Positions 31,729-44,665 are shown, counted from the stretch's first letter. The stretch: DNA of 64,000 nucleotides from Bolinopsis microptera (GCF_026151205.1 NC_087081.1:4111746-4175745); one strand, 5' to 3'. Made by a program: numbers and translations. Notes: a model not told the origin generated them from the sequence alone.

Positions 31729-33345
31729 GAACTTATAACTTAAGCTCTCCCCTTCATATCACGTGCTATACACATTGATATCTCTGGCAACCTCCCCCGG
31801 GGTTGCCATACTCCAAGGGCAGGCATCCTCGTGCTATCCTTTCATGGGCCATACGGGCCCAGCCTCTCTTTGAGAAACATTGTAGGGAAAATTTATCGTG
31901 CGTGAGTATAAAGGCTTAAACATTCAATTTTCATAACACAAATTTTGTAAATGTCATTAAAAAACAATCTTGCCGTCCCAATTACAAATACATTATCTGA
32001 AAACATTTTTGGCTGTACAAACTTATAAAAGTAAGCCAATCAACTCTTTGAGTGATTTTTGCATATTGGTATTTTATATATAGTTTAGTAAAACAAATTT
32101 TAGTAAAACAAATTTTGTTTTATACCCACAATCAGTTCATATTTAGTTCAAATATTTAAAGTCAAAATAACCATTTCACATAAGTGGTTACTGATTTTAT
32201 TATAATAAAATAATTTGTGATAAATTAATAAATTAATTTACACTCAAAAATGTACAAAATATACACAATTTTTACCTAGTGCAACACTGGTTCAGCGCGC
32301 GGCTGATCGAAAAAGTTTGATTTGATTTACTAACTACAGTGTACAGCGTACATGAAAAGATAACTTACTGAATCTTTTAATACTAAATACATATTAATTC
32401 AGATGTTGTTCAATGAGTTAGCCACAAAAAATGTTCAAATTATGTAGGAGGGTAAAGGACACAATTGCTAGTAATGCTTCTTTGTGCCCGTTGACTACAA
32501 TGAACATTTTGCGGAGTTTCTCAAGACGGCTTTTATCGGAGTGCGTGTTATTTACTAGGTTATGCACAAGCCAGGCCAACATTTTGTTTTTGTGTCAGCC
32601 GCGTTACCAGGTTACAGAGTATGATTAACAATAAAAAATTATACACTATACAAATTTGCTAATACATAATATCAGAGTCCGATCTAGCTGCTTTGATAAG
32701 CATACAAAGTTTCCAAAGATTTCAATAAGAAATGAACTTACAACGGGACTCCAAAGTTGATAAAAATCGATTTTAGCAATTTTGCATCAATTTGGGCGTG
32801 TCCCCACGTGTGCAAATTTTTGAATTTTAACTTTTAAACTAACCTGCGCCTAATGCACAATATATAATATACCTATAGGAAGCAGAACTGAGCTTCATAA
32901 CCCAAGGGATGGCCCAACACCAGAGAATACTAAATCACAAAATTTGTGTTTTTATAAAATTATTCTTCAAAAAAGTATTGATATAGCTTCAATAACGAAT
33001 ATTTTTATGAAGGAGCAAACAAAGAAAACTTTCCGGTAAATTTTCAGAATTTACCTTAAACATTTATCTAACTTCAATAAGTCCTTATAATGGTGTAAAA
33101 TGGTGTAAAATTGATTTGAAAAGTTGTTTTTCTCAAAAATCAATTTTTAAAAACGGTTAACTTGATGACTTCATCAAGTGATGATAATGACGTTAAATCG
33201 TTTTTAAACTTATTTTAAACTTTAGTCTAAACAATTATCTTCAAGACCTGTGGTCCGAGATGGCTGTATCGTTAAAGCTTTTGAATCTGCAGACACTTGA
33301 ATGCAGGCTACAATTTACTACCAAAGCGTCTATACTCTATACATA
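31729..33345. other. AT-rich region without a supported gene
   Basis: The longest ORF (32431-32628, 65 aa, plus strand) shows no recognised motif. No repeat boundary is clear. gtttcataaccc-type strings and polyA/T tracts only. Confidence 0.4.
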
Positions 33346-33519
33346 CATAATATGGCAAGTTTCCATAAATGAAATTTTATTATCAGCGCTGATAATCGCT
33401 TATCGGGCGCTTTTTCGGCGCTTTAAAAAAAACAGCCGTTTACAATCGATTATGGCGCTCAATAAGCGATTATCAGCGCTGATAATAAAATTTCATTTAT
33501 GGAAACTTGCCCATAATAT
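33346..33519. mobile_element. 158-bp MITE with 8-bp target duplication (hAT-like)
   Basis: The element is 33354-33511. The terminal inverted repeats ggcaagtttccataaatgaa and the complement of the right end match over the outer 45 or so bases. The flanks are the direct repeat cataatat (33346-33353 and 33512-33519). An 8-bp duplication is characteristic of hAT-type elements. The interior is almost wholly palindromic (tatcagcgctgata on each side). A truncated relative is at 8923-8999. Confidence 0.9.
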
Positions 33520-33699
33520 ATTGTATTATATGTATATAGATGTATACATCTATCTATATACTTATATACTTCACGACAATCTGTTGTAAAACAGGGGTTT
33601 CAGAAAAGACACTTCCCGATACTCCTGAAACTTGAAACCTTTTTGCAGTCGATTTGGTCAACATCTAGACGCTCTGCAATTTCAGATCTCTAACTCAAC

Positions 33700-33950
33700 T
33701 TTAACATGATTTTTGAGGCACCTGAATATGGTGATTTTGGGTTTTTTACCTAATTTCGTATAACATGCTGGCGCGTATTTTGCGCGAATTTCTTAGAAAC
33801 CTCCACATAACTATTTCTTATTCCTGTCATCTTAAACATTGAATTATAATGTTTTGAACTTAAATTATGCCTGCTGAACGACTTTCGATGAGTCTTAATG
33901 CCTGGAAAAACAGGAAAGGGGTATAATATAGGGATAAATAGTATAGTTAG
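33700..33950. repeat. Dispersed repeat, copy 2 (see 27115)
   Basis: Matches 27130-27400 through gaggcacctgaatatggtga, tgctggcgcgtattttgcgc and cttaatgcctgg. Slightly diverged. Confidence 0.7.
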
Positions 33951-34569
33951 TATAATGGCGGCGGTCGTGCTTGCCAGCACTGTGATCATCAACTCTTTAA
34001 AACTTTAAAAGATCGAGGTATCTTGTTTTAACGGTAGTACCAGTAAGGAAGTAACAAGAAAATTTATATATCGGGGATATTTAATAGCTAAACAAATGTG
34101 TTTCACCTCCCCGCCAGTATGTATAAGACTCATCAGTCATCATTATATCCTATCAGAAGCTGCATATTATAGCAACCCTTCGAAGAAAGCATACCATCTT
34201 GCACGGTTAAAGACTGGTGCAGTTAAGGAGGTGGTCCGCAGATTGCGTGATGACCGTGAAGACGCCTATTTCTAAACCTCTCAATAGGTTCAATAGGTAG
34301 GTAGGTTAGCTCGACTGTTAAAGACTTTGAGTCCACATACTTATAGGTGAGATATTTGACAGCTTTGATAAATAGCAGCTTATGAGTTACAATAGATAAT
34401 ACGAATACGATCATGTATCTCACTTTCTCACTTTACAGTAATTCAAACCATGAAATCATGTAAAATAACTTTGCGAATGTTTCCAGAGCAACTACTGCAG
34501 AAATGGCGCGCTTACACTAAATTTCATAATCCAGTATTTCCCCTCTATTACGCGGTGCTAAATAACTGC
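33951..34569. other. No supported gene
   Basis: Short ORFs only (for example minus strand 34223-34423), with no motif recognised. Confidence 0.35.
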
Positions 34570-34730
34570 GTTCTATACAAGAGACTGCGTTATAAAGGAC
34601 CTGGTATATATTTTTTATTACACCTGTAATACAAAAGACCGAGTTATAAAGGACCTGGTATATATTTTTTATTACACCTGTAATACAAAAGACCGAGTTA
34701 TAAAGGACCTGGTATATATTGTTTTATAAT
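34570..34730 (+). repeat. 54-bp tandem repeat, about three copies
   Basis: ttataaaggacctggtatat recurs at 34590, 34644 and 34698, exactly 54 bp apart, with the linking ttacacctgtaatacaaaagaccgagt also repeated. Confidence 0.9.
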
Positions 34731-36288
34731 TGCACCGAATATGTTTTCGGTTGCTCTCATATAGGTCAAAGGGGAGTTATATTTATAATGGACCTGCAGT
34801 ATATCATCAAATTATGTCAATTCCAACCCCTAACAATGGATGTTTGAGCATTCGGCTTAAAAGCCATGGACATCGCGAGTGGTAAAGTAATCAGTAATTG
34901 TCATGGGACTTTGCATAACAATGTACCAAGACTGAGGCGGGCACAGCGAACCCTTAGGCCTTACACCTTGGTCAAACCTGACCAATCTTATAGTTATAGA
35001 GTCATGTATAAATGACAATGCTAAATCTTATCTTGCAGTTAGTAGTTACCATGGAGATATAATCATGATTGGAGCGACAGTAAAGCGTAGTAAAATGGAC
35101 AGGTGGTGTCAAAATCACGAATTAGATACATAACATTGTCTAAACAGGATTAAACAGGATTAAACATAAATTTGAGAGCCCTAACATCCACGTCTTAACT
35201 ATACATCAATAGAGAAATAAATAAATAAATAATGCGCAAGAACGTGTTATTAAAATAAAAATTTAAAAAACCATTAATATTAAATTTGTTTACGATGGCA
35301 GACATCAATTTTTTTCAAAGCATTCTTTGGTACTGCCCGGCCCAGCTGTTAGTTACCATAGTTACACTACATGTTACACTACAAGTTACACTCTACTAGT
35401 TACCATAGTAACACACTGCCCGGCCCACAGCATCACAGGGGTTACAAATGCTTCATACAACTTTATCTTTGTAATGAGGGCTATGCGGGTTCCAGCACCC
35501 CATAATTTGTTGCACTTCTTATTATTAATATGACGCGGTACCCTCGTATTACTACCAATAAATATGCTGATCTGCTCACTGCAACTGCGACGTTACACCA
35601 TCCTTAGAGTGGGTTACTAAATCCAAATGGAAAATGTTTGGACACGATCTGAGAAGCAGTACTAGTAGTTTCTGCTTGATACGCTAGGGACTCCAGATAC
35701 ACCTTTCTACTTTTCTAGACCTATTTTTGACCGTAGAATCAACTAAAAGTGGTTTTGAAATGAAAGGTCTGAGTTTCCCAAGTTAATTTCGTTGGCATAT
35801 CAACAAAATTTCCATGAAGATAACTAAAACACAGCCGTACATGATGTTATCAAAATTAAGTTATTATTCCAGGTGGTCAAAATGTGCCCTTTTTTGCTTA
35901 AAGTTGGAATAATTTTCTGTAGTTATATTAACTCTACACCGCAGTAAGCTCTTATCTTCGCTGTTAGTAGTTAATATAGGGTAGTAACTTGTTCAAAACT
36001 ATTTTTAGTGACCTTTATAATAGAATAAATAATTAAATAACTAAATAATCCAGAAGAATTGACTAAACTGAAACACATTGCCTCAAACCGTATTTTATGG
36101 AGAAATTTATATTAGTAATTAAATTACGGCTATATGTTTTACTGGACTTCGTTGTAGACTTATCTTATTTAGGATGTTTAACTAACTATTTGTGATTTGT
36201 GTAAAGTTGGATAACTATAATAATCAAAATTGCAAAAAAATGGAAAATTGCGTTATTTCGACTGAATATAACAGCTGCAAATAGTTAG
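34731..36288. other. Non-coding, with small repeats
   Basis: 35330-35425 has two copies of tgcccggccca and several tagttaccatagttac strings, including agttaccatagtaac (X-box-like palindrome). Otherwise AT-rich, with no gene seen. Confidence 0.4.
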
Positions 36289-36606
36289 ATTACTAAATTC
36301 TTTCCTAAAATAAAAAATAAAAATAGACGATAGAGCCCACTATTGGGGAGAGTATTATAAACTGAAGATCGCTAGCAGAAGTAAGGGGCAGCAACATTAT
36401 AACATTATAAGCGACCACTTATCAAGAAGAATAAATCTGCCAAGCTGCTACCGATATAAACGTACCAGATGCTACTATAAACTAATAATAAGATCAAAGG
36501 CGATAACATACGATAACTAACAAGCAGGTTCGATGGAAACCTTTGGGTGGGGGGGGGGGGGTTACCATGGGAACCTTTGGGTGGCTGACCGAGACAAATA
36601 TACCTA

Positions 36607-36713
36607 CCTTATCAGACATAATTGTCAATTGTCATGGACAAGTTTTTCACGGACATAATTATTCACGCTCAGGTCTTCAGCGTGAAAGTACGTGACAATT
36701 ATGTCCGATAAGG
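36607..36713. mobile_element. 107-bp TA-flanked MITE
   Basis: Ends ccttatcagacataattgtc and its complement, flanked by TA (36605-36606 and 36714-36715). An internal ggtcttcagcgtgaa-type hairpin is present. The terminal sequence resembles that of the pogo-like element at 22593, so it may be mobilised by a related transposase. Confidence 0.8.
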
Positions 36714-36749
36714 TATGTTGCTGAAAGAAGTTGGGACAAACTCTAAAGT

Positions 36750-36870
36750 TATATGGGGGGAGGGTTACCATGGTAATACAGAGGAGGGTTACCATTGGTA
36801 ACATTACCAAACTCTAAAGAGAGGAGGGTTACCATGGTAATACAGAAGAGGGTTACCATGGCAACATTAC
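36750..36870. repeat. Repeated ggttaccatggtaac palindromes
   Basis: Four imperfect units of gagggttaccatggtaatac or its variants, separated by acattaccaaactct. ggttaccatggtaac is a full symmetric RFX X-box-like site. Mirrored in copy 2 at about 41675-41785. Confidence 0.85.
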
Positions 36871-38380
36871 CAAACTCTCAAGAGGAACTGTAAACCCTGA
36901 TGCGGGACAGGGATATATGGAGGGGGTTATCTGTCGTATAATGGACTCTTAGTTCCGACTTAGTAATAAAGTAGTAGCTATAATGCTTTTGGACACGAAT
37001 TAGGGAAACACACGACGTAAGGAAATCTTTGTAAGACTACAACATTAGAGCCTGTAAAAACATTTAACTTTAAGATAAGCACTCTTTCAAGTAAAATTCA
37101 TATATAATCATCATAGTTTATTAACTCAGACGTAAAAATTGCAACTGAGGCAAAATTTAATCAGTCAAAATTCGTTACATATAAGTAATTATAGATGGGG
37201 TTCAACTCCACTCGGAAAATGTTAGTATCTGTATAGTATGAAACAAACTAAACACTTTAGTTAAGCTGTAAAAACATATAAATTTAAGTAGTAGCTGTGA
37301 CCACGTGATGACCATATAAGGAGTGTCAGGGACACTCACTTTTGTGACGTTATATAATTATTGTTCAAATTGATACTTGCAGTAGCGCGCGACCGCCACT
37401 TAATACTTAATGTGTAATATGATCTTAATGCTTAATACTACAAGATGTTTTCTGTAATTGGTATGACTCGTATCTCTTGTCTGCAGTGGCTCACACTCTG
37501 ATGATGTTTCTCTATTTGGAGATTTTCGGACTTTCAGACTACCTTAACATATAGTTGAGCGTGTACCATGACAACCTAGCACCCTGCCTAAACGTTCGGA
37601 ACTCCCGGACCTATGTGGTAAGCCTGTTCCCGGAGCAAAACACAAAATCTTTTGTCTGCTGACAGCTGCTGCTGTAGCAGTGACTGTTAAATTTTAGGTT
37701 ACAGACGAGGTGACAGCAGTGGCGTAACGTTACCATGGCGACATGGTGGACCTTTTAGACAACGATGGAGATAGTTAGGTGACTGAGTCGTTCATTTTAC
37801 TCCTTCATAAAGTAATTCATTTTTAACTTGTCTCGTTAGTAGACAAATTTTCCCAATTCGGTCCGATAAAAAGGGATAAAGGCGACCAAGGAAACTCAAA
37901 TGACCGACACTGACTGATTGTGTGCGCTCGATTTATCAAGGGATATTTAACAAATAAAATGAACAGGTAGTAACGGTGAAGACATTCAACTTGAACTTCA
38001 TTGCTATGTCATGGGGCAAGTTTAATTTAATTCTCAAAAGAAAATAACTGAATTTTGCTTTTTCCAATAAAACGGAACACCTCTTAAATGCTTAAGAATG
38101 CCACTAGAAATTAACTTTCTTAAGCTTAGGTTACTTGGGTGAGCTTTATATCTTACTGATTTCTGTTTTCATGAAATATTGCTCGTTCTCCTTTGGAGAG
38201 ACAAAACTTAAGGGGGGGGGGGGGGGGGGGGGGGTTCACCCTGATTTTTTTTGTGAAAATAGCAGTTGACCAACAAACTAGGACCAGTGACCAAACTTTT
38301 GAGGGGGTCTCGACCCCAACCGCCAAACGGTGCCTGCGGGGCAGCCACGCCCATATTTTGTCCAAATTAGGCCCAATTTA

Positions 38381-39410
38381 GCCAAATACCCTTAACATGC
38401 CCAGATTTTAGGTGATCTACTTGTAGCTAGTGGTTCCCTGAACTCGTATATGAATTTTCATCAAGATTGGACAAAAAATGGCAGAGTTATGAGCCAAAAA
38501 CCATATAACCATATTTGGGCATACGCACCAATTTTGATCTATTTTGGCCCATAAATTGGTCAAATATCAATATTTTGAAATGAAACCAACTTTATATGGA
38601 AGGTAAGTCTATACTACACATTATCTATGATTATTAGCTCAGTATCTACCTAACTGTGGATTCTGTGTTCAAATAATCGCAAAAACTGAACAAAATTGCC
38701 CATATCTCAGTTCGCGATATTTGCAAAACTGACTTCGCTCAAAACAATAGAACTCAATAGGGTTTGAATATTTTTACATGAAATTTCAGAATCAACGTAG
38801 AATCGCATTTCGACCTTAAGTTTTGGGACAGAATTTTGAGTTAGGCCTTTAAACAAATTTGGCGGCCAAATTCTGAAATTTGCCGGGCATTTTTCAGAAT
38901 TTGGCCGCCAAATTTTTTTAAAGGCCTAACTCAAAATTCTGTCCCAAAACTTAAGGTCGAAATGCGATTCTACGTTGATTCTGAAAATTTCATGTAAAAA
39001 TATTGAAACCCTATTGAGTTCTATTGTTTTGAGCGAAGTCAGTTTTGCTAATATCGCGAACTGAGATATGGGCAATTTTGCGATTATTTGAACACAGAAT
39101 TCACAGTTAGGTAGATATTGAGCTGATATCTATACTATGCTATAGAGATGCTATAGAGATGCTATAGAGATTGTGTAGTATAGACTTAACTTTTATATAA
39201 AGTTGGTTCCATTCAAAAATATTGATATTTGACTAATTTATGGGCCAAAATCGATCAAAATTGGTGCGTATGCCCAAATATGGTCATATGGTTTTTGGCT
39301 CATAACTCAGCCATTGTTTGTCCAATCTTAATGAAAATTCATGTACGAGTTCAGGGAACCACAAGCTACAAGTAGAGCACCTAAAATTTGGGTTTTGGGC
39401 ATGTTAAGGG
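38381..39410. repeat. Large palindromic element, about 1.03 kb
   Basis: The left arm from aaatacccttaacatgccca to the centre (ggcggccaaattctgaaattt) is mirrored by the right arm from ttcagaatttggccgccaaa to ttttgggcatgttaaggg, with modest divergence. The centre is near 38887. It is preceded by a poly-G tract (38212-38234), ttcaccctgatttttttt and the cgccaaacggtgcctgcggg segment. Related copies or pieces are at 27536, 43286, 48180 and 48700. No coding capacity. Confidence 0.88.
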
Positions 39411-39414
39411 TGAC

Positions 39415-39600
39415 AGGGGGCTGACCAGGCCAGAACCCAATTGATTGGGCCTGAGGTCACGTGATTATGAGCCTGAGGTCACGTGACTATGACGTCACCA
39501 GACCTTCCTCTCCGTTTCCCGCTCATTGGACCAGGTGAGCTTGCATGCATGTGAAAGTGGGTGTAAGTATAGCTGTACTGTAGTTTATACCTAATTAAAC
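39415..39600. promoter_or_regulatory. E-box/CRE-like module, copy in duplication 1
   Basis: Two CACGTG E-boxes about 23 bp apart followed by tgacgtca (CRE), within a conserved segment that recurs at 29780, 30623, 44140 and 47885. Function unproven. Confidence 0.45.
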
Positions 39601-40064
39601 CCCTATAGAAACCGACAATTTATTTTCTGGCAGAAAGCTAGAAATTTACCAAAATATCGTCATTGTTTTAAATTTAATTTGATGACCATTCCTGACCTAA
39701 AATCGCACGAGAAATCGATTAAACTTGGTTTCAGAACTCACAATGCTTCCTTATGCCTCAAAATCCATGTTTTATCGATACAATCAACATATCGATCCTG
39801 TAGTTCAACTTATTACTTAAAGGGTTCAAGTATAGTTACGCGGTAGACAAACTAAAACAAAATTTTAATTGTAGGTTTATAACCTACCAGGACGTGCGCC
39901 GAGTTAAACTCGTCGAAGGTAATATTTGGAACAAATATTTTACGAGTATCACCCGTTAAATAAACTTATATGTATAAAAACCTTGTGTTATGTGGCAGTT
40001 TTATTGCAATTTGTGCAATTTCAGTTGGGCAGCTTTTTTAAGTGTCTGTTATTTCATTTTCGTA

Positions 40065-40195
40065 AACATCAGCAATGTCACGATGACTAATATTCTTCGT
40101 GACATGACTGCTCAGGACGGACTGTACAGGGAGGCAACAGAGCTCAGTTGCGCTTGCAACAAATAAGCGAAGGAGGAGTGCTCTGTTGTCGCAAG
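40065..40195 (+). pseudogene. Degenerate copy of the first visible exon of the 44.8-kb gene
   Basis: Aligns with 44777-44900 but has single-base deletions (acagagctca for acagaggctca; gcttgcaac for gcttggcaac) that break the frame. It diverges after gttgtcg, and the splice donor present at 44920 is missing. None of the later exons follow in the next kilobase. The ORFs on the opposite strand are shadows. Confidence 0.85.
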
Positions 40196-41196
40196 TAAAG
40201 TGCAGAGGAAGTCCCAATTTTTTGTGTCGTATTGTGATTGAATACAATCACGATATGTATTACTACTTACATCACCCACCAAATGCGATATGAACAACTT
40301 GGTTTGATTGTCGAGGAAAAGAAGAGGTCTGGTAATACAGGTAGGCTGGTTTAGATTAGCACAATTGACGGTACAGAGATGTTTATTTATTACAAATGTG
40401 ATTATCTTAACCCCACTGATTCATCATTGAAATCAATAAAATGACAGTACAGCAGGCTATCGTTTCGATCTTGACTGTGCCATTGGTGCAGTTTCTGCGA
40501 AAATTAGTTTATGAAACTCTTATATCGCCGCGCGATCGTATGGTTAACGTTTTTCAGTTTCAGACCTCTTCACTTAGTAATTCCTGATTACTAAAATCTG
40601 CCGAGATTTACTGAACTCCAACTACAAATATTGGCTATTTAAGTATTCTTGAAACGAAAAATTCACTAAGTTTTTTTGAAAGGCATTTTTCTCCGTGTTT
40701 CATGCGGTTTGATCACTTTTGGCGGAAAAAATATTTTGAATTTTCGAAATTTTTTATAAGTCTCGAAAAAAAATGTAAGTGAAAAATTTTCAAATTTTTT
40801 CTAAAAACTACTTTTCTCCGTGTTTTAAGCTATTCCGATCATTTTGAGCCAATAAAAAATTTTTAGAATTTTGCTAATTAGTTAATTGATAATTATCCAA
40901 TTAACTTATTATCTGACGTAAAAGTTGTTTTGAACAAAAGTTTTTCTTCCTGATAATATGAACACACTCGATTGATCCGCAACCTTTTACGATGTTCACA
41001 ACTAAAGATATTCGACAAACAAGAAAGGTGGTAAAAAGTGGTAAAGTGGCAAAAAGTGGCCTTAAGACAAGTGGAAAAGTTTGGAAAAGTTGGTCAGCCA
41101 TAAAGGGCACCTAATGGGACTCAAAAACGTCAAAAATCCTCTGAAAGCTTCGTGTGTCAGCAGATCGATTTTTTCAGACGGATCTGTCTGTACTAA
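40196..41196. other. Spacer between the duplicated segments
   Basis: AT-rich. A tttttctccgtgtttnangc motif with gatcatttt is repeated at 40688 and 40813. No gene recognised. Confidence 0.4.
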
Positions 41197-43008
41197 ATTA
41201 CTAAATTCTTTCCTAAAATAAAAAATAAAAATAGACGATAGAGCCCACTATTGGGGAGAGTATTAAACTGAAGATCGCTAGCAGAAGTAAGGGGCAGCAA
41301 CATTATAACATTATAAGCGACCACTTATCAAGAAGAATAAATCTGCCAAGCTGCTACCGATATAAACGTACCAGATGCTACTATAAACTAATAATAAGAT
41401 CAAAGGCGATAACATACGATAACTAACAAGCAGGTTCGATGGAAACCTTTGGGTGGGAGGGGGGGGGGGGGGGTTACCATGGGAACCTTTGGGTGGCTGA
41501 CCGAGACAAATATACCTACCTTAGCAGACATAATTGTCAATTGTCATGGACAAGTTTTTCACGGACATAATTATTCACGCTCAGGTCTTCAGCGTGAAAG
41601 TACGTGACAATTATGTCCGATAAGGTATGTTGCTGAAAGAAGTTGGGACAAACTCTAAAGTTATATGGGGGAGGGTTACCATGGTAATACAGAGGAGGGT
41701 TACCATTGGTAACATTACCAAACTCTAAAGAGAGGAGGGTTACCATGGTAATACAGAGGAGGGTTACCATGGTAACATTACCAAACTCTAAAGAGGAACT
41801 GTAAACCCTGATGCGGGACAGGGATATATGGAGGGGGTTATCTGGCGTATAATGGACTCTTAGTTCCGACTCAGTAATAAAGTAGTAGCTATAATGCTTT
41901 TGGACACGAATTAGGGAAACACACGACGTAAGGAAATCTTCGTAAGACTACAACATTAGAGCCTGTAAAAACATTTAACTTTAAGATAAGCACTCTTTCA
42001 AGTAAAATTCATATATAATCATCATAGTTTATTAACTCAGACGTAAAAATTGCAACTGAGGCAAAATTTAATCAGTCAAAATTCGTTACATATAAGTAAT
42101 TATAGATGGGGTTCAACTCCACTCGGAAAATGATAGTATCTGTATAGTATGAAACAAACTAAACACTTTAGTTAAGCTGTAAAAACATATAAATTTAAGT
42201 AGTAGCTGTGACCACGTGATGACCATATAAGGAGTGTCAGGGACACTCACTTTTGTGACGTTATATATAATTATTGTTCAAATTGATACTTGCAGTAGCG
42301 CGCGACCGCCACTTAATACTTAATGTGTAATATGATCTTAATGCTTAATACTACAAGATGTTTTCTGTAATTGGTATGACTCGTATCTCTTGTCTGCAGT
42401 GGCTCACACTCTGATGATGCTTCTCTATTTGGAGATTTTCGGACTTTCAGACTACCTTAACATATAGTTGAGCGTGTACCATGACAACCTAGCACCCTGC
42501 CTAAACGTTCGGAACTCCCGGACCTATGTGGTAAGCCTGTTCCCGGAGCAAAACACAAAATCTTTTGTCTGCTGACAGCTGCTGCTGTAGCAGTGACTGT
42601 TAAATTTTAGGTTACAGACGAGGTGACAGCAGTGGCGTAACGTTACCATGGCGACATGGTGGACCTTTTAGACAACGATGGAGATAGTTAGGTGACTGAG
42701 TCGTTCATTTTACTCCTTCATAAAGTAATTCATTTTTAACTTGTCTCGTTAGTAGACAAATTTTCCCAATTCGGTCCGATAAAAAGGGATAAAGGCGACC
42801 AAGGAAACTCAAATGACCGACACTGACTGATTGTGTGCGCTCGATTTATCAAGGGATATTTAACAAATAAAATGAACAGGTAGTAACAGTGAAGACATTC
42901 AACTTGAACTTCATTGCTATGTCATGGGGCAAGTTTAATTTAATTCTCAAAAGAAAATAACTGAATTTTGCTTTTTCCAATAAAACGGAACACCTCTTAA
43001 ATGCTTAA

Positions 43009-44665
43009 GAGTGCCACTAGAAATTAACTTTCTTAAGCTTAGGTTACTTGGGTGAGCTTTATATCTTACTGATTTCTGTTTTCGTGAAATATTGCTCGTT
43101 CTCCTTTGGAGAGACAAAACTTAAGGGGGGGGGGGGGGGTTCACCCTGATTTTTTTGCGAAGATAGCAGTTGACCAACAAACTAGGACCAGTGACCAGTG
43201 AACTTTTGAGGGGGTCTCGGACCCCAACCGCCAAACGGTGCCTGCGGGGCAGCCACGCCCATATTTTGTCCAAATTAGGCCCAATTTAGCCAAATACCCT
43301 TAACATGCCCAGATTTTAGGTGATTTACTTGTAGCTAGTGGTTCCCTGAACTCGTATATGAATTTTCATCAAGATTGGACAAAAAATGGCTGAGTTATGA
43401 GCCAAAAACCATATAACCATATTTGGGCATACGCACCAATTTTGATCGATTTTGGCCCATAAATTGGTCAAATATCAATATTTTGAAATGAAACCAACTT
43501 TATATGGAAGGTAAGTCTATACTACACATTATCTATGATTATTAGCTCAGTATCTACCTAACTGTGGTCCTGTGGATTCTGTGTTCAAATAATCGCAAAA
43601 ACTGAACAAAATTGCCCATATCTCAGTTCGCGATATTTGCAAAACTGACTTCGCTCAAAACAATAGAACTCAATAGGGTTTGAATATTTTTACATGAAAT
43701 TTCAGAATCAACGTAGAATCGCATTTCGACCTTAAGTTTTGGGACAGAATTTTGAGTTAGGCCTTTAAAAAAATTTGGCGGCCAAATTCTGAAATTTGCC
43801 GGGCATTTTTAGGTAGATATTGAGCTGATATCTATACTATGCTATAGAGATGCTATAGAGATGCTATAGAGATTGTGTAGTATAGACTTAACTTTTATAT
43901 AAAGTTGGTTCCATTCAAAAATATTGATATTTGACTAATTTATGGGCCAAAATCGATCAAAATTGGTGCGTATGCCCAAATATGGTCATATGGTTTTTGG
44001 CTCATAACTAGCTCAGCCATTGTTTGTCCAATCTTAATGAAAATTCATGTACGAGTTCAGGGAACCACAAGCTACAAGTAGAGCACCTAAAATTTGGGTT
44101 TTGGGCATGTTAAGGGTGACAGGGGGCTGACCAGGCCAGAACCCAATTGATTGGGCCTGAGGTCACGTGATTATGAGCCTGAGGTCACGTGACTATGACG
44201 TCACCAGACCTTCCTCTCCGTTTCCCGCTCATTGGACCAGGTGAGCTTGCATGCATGTGAATGTGGGTGTAAGTATAGCTGTACTGTAGTTTATACCTAA
44301 TTAAACCCCTATAGAAACCGACAATTTATTTTCTGGCAGAAAGCTAGAAATTTACCAAAATATCGTCATTGTTTTAAATTTAATTTGATGACCATTCCTG
44401 ACCTAAAATCGCACGAGAAATCGATTAAACTTGGTTTCAGAACTCAACAATGCTTCCTTATGCCTCAAAATCCATGTTTTATCGATACAATCAACATATC
44501 GATCCTGTAGTTCAACTTATTACTTAAAGGGTTCAAGTATAGTTACGCGGTAGACAAACTAAAACAAAATTGTAGGTTTATAACCTACCAGGACGTGCGC
44601 CGAGTTAAACTCGTCGAAGGTAATATTTGGAACAAATATTTTACGAGTATCACCCGTTAAATAAA
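43009..44665 (+). repeat. Left long inverted repeat flanking the spliced gene
   Basis: From gagtgccactagaaattaac through the poly-G, cgccaaacggtg segment, E-box/CRE module and atttattttctggcagaaag to aatattttacgagtatcacc. The same sequences occur in reverse order and orientation at 47427-48467. Not all of the arm is shared: the right arm lacks most of the palindromic element and instead carries the 67-codon ORF segment. Confidence 0.85.
44158..44203. promoter_or_regulatory. E-box/CRE-like module upstream of the spliced gene
   Basis: CACGTG at 44163-44168 and 44186-44191, and tgacgtca at 44196-44203. It lies about 580 bp upstream of the first visible exon and recurs with the same spacing in the other copies, so it may be an element promoter. 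Motif matches only; no expression evidence. Confidence 0.45.

Larger units (their letters stand above)
36289..40195 (+). repeat. Segmental duplication, copy 1 (3.9 kb)
   Basis: Aligns with 41197-44904 from attactaaattctttcctaa to gctctgttgtcg. The order is shared: poly-G tract, MITE, ggttaccatggtaac repeats, a long unique part, a second poly-G tract, the palindromic element, the E-box/CRE module, and an exon of the 44.8-kb gene. Differences are few substitutions and short indels, plus a roughly 215-bp block missing from copy 2. About 1 kb (40196-41196) separates the copies. Confidence 0.93.

Noticed and set aside
36625-36810. Minus-strand ORF over the MITE, also at 41537-41770
   Set aside because: It spans MITE and X-box-like repeats; the frame is a by-product of duplicated repeats.
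38193-38381. Glycine-rich ORF
   Set aside because: Produced by the poly-G tract and repeat-family sequence; no independent support.
40038-40297. Minus-strand ORFs in duplication copy 1
   Set aside because: They are antisense shadows of the degenerate exon at 40065-40195.
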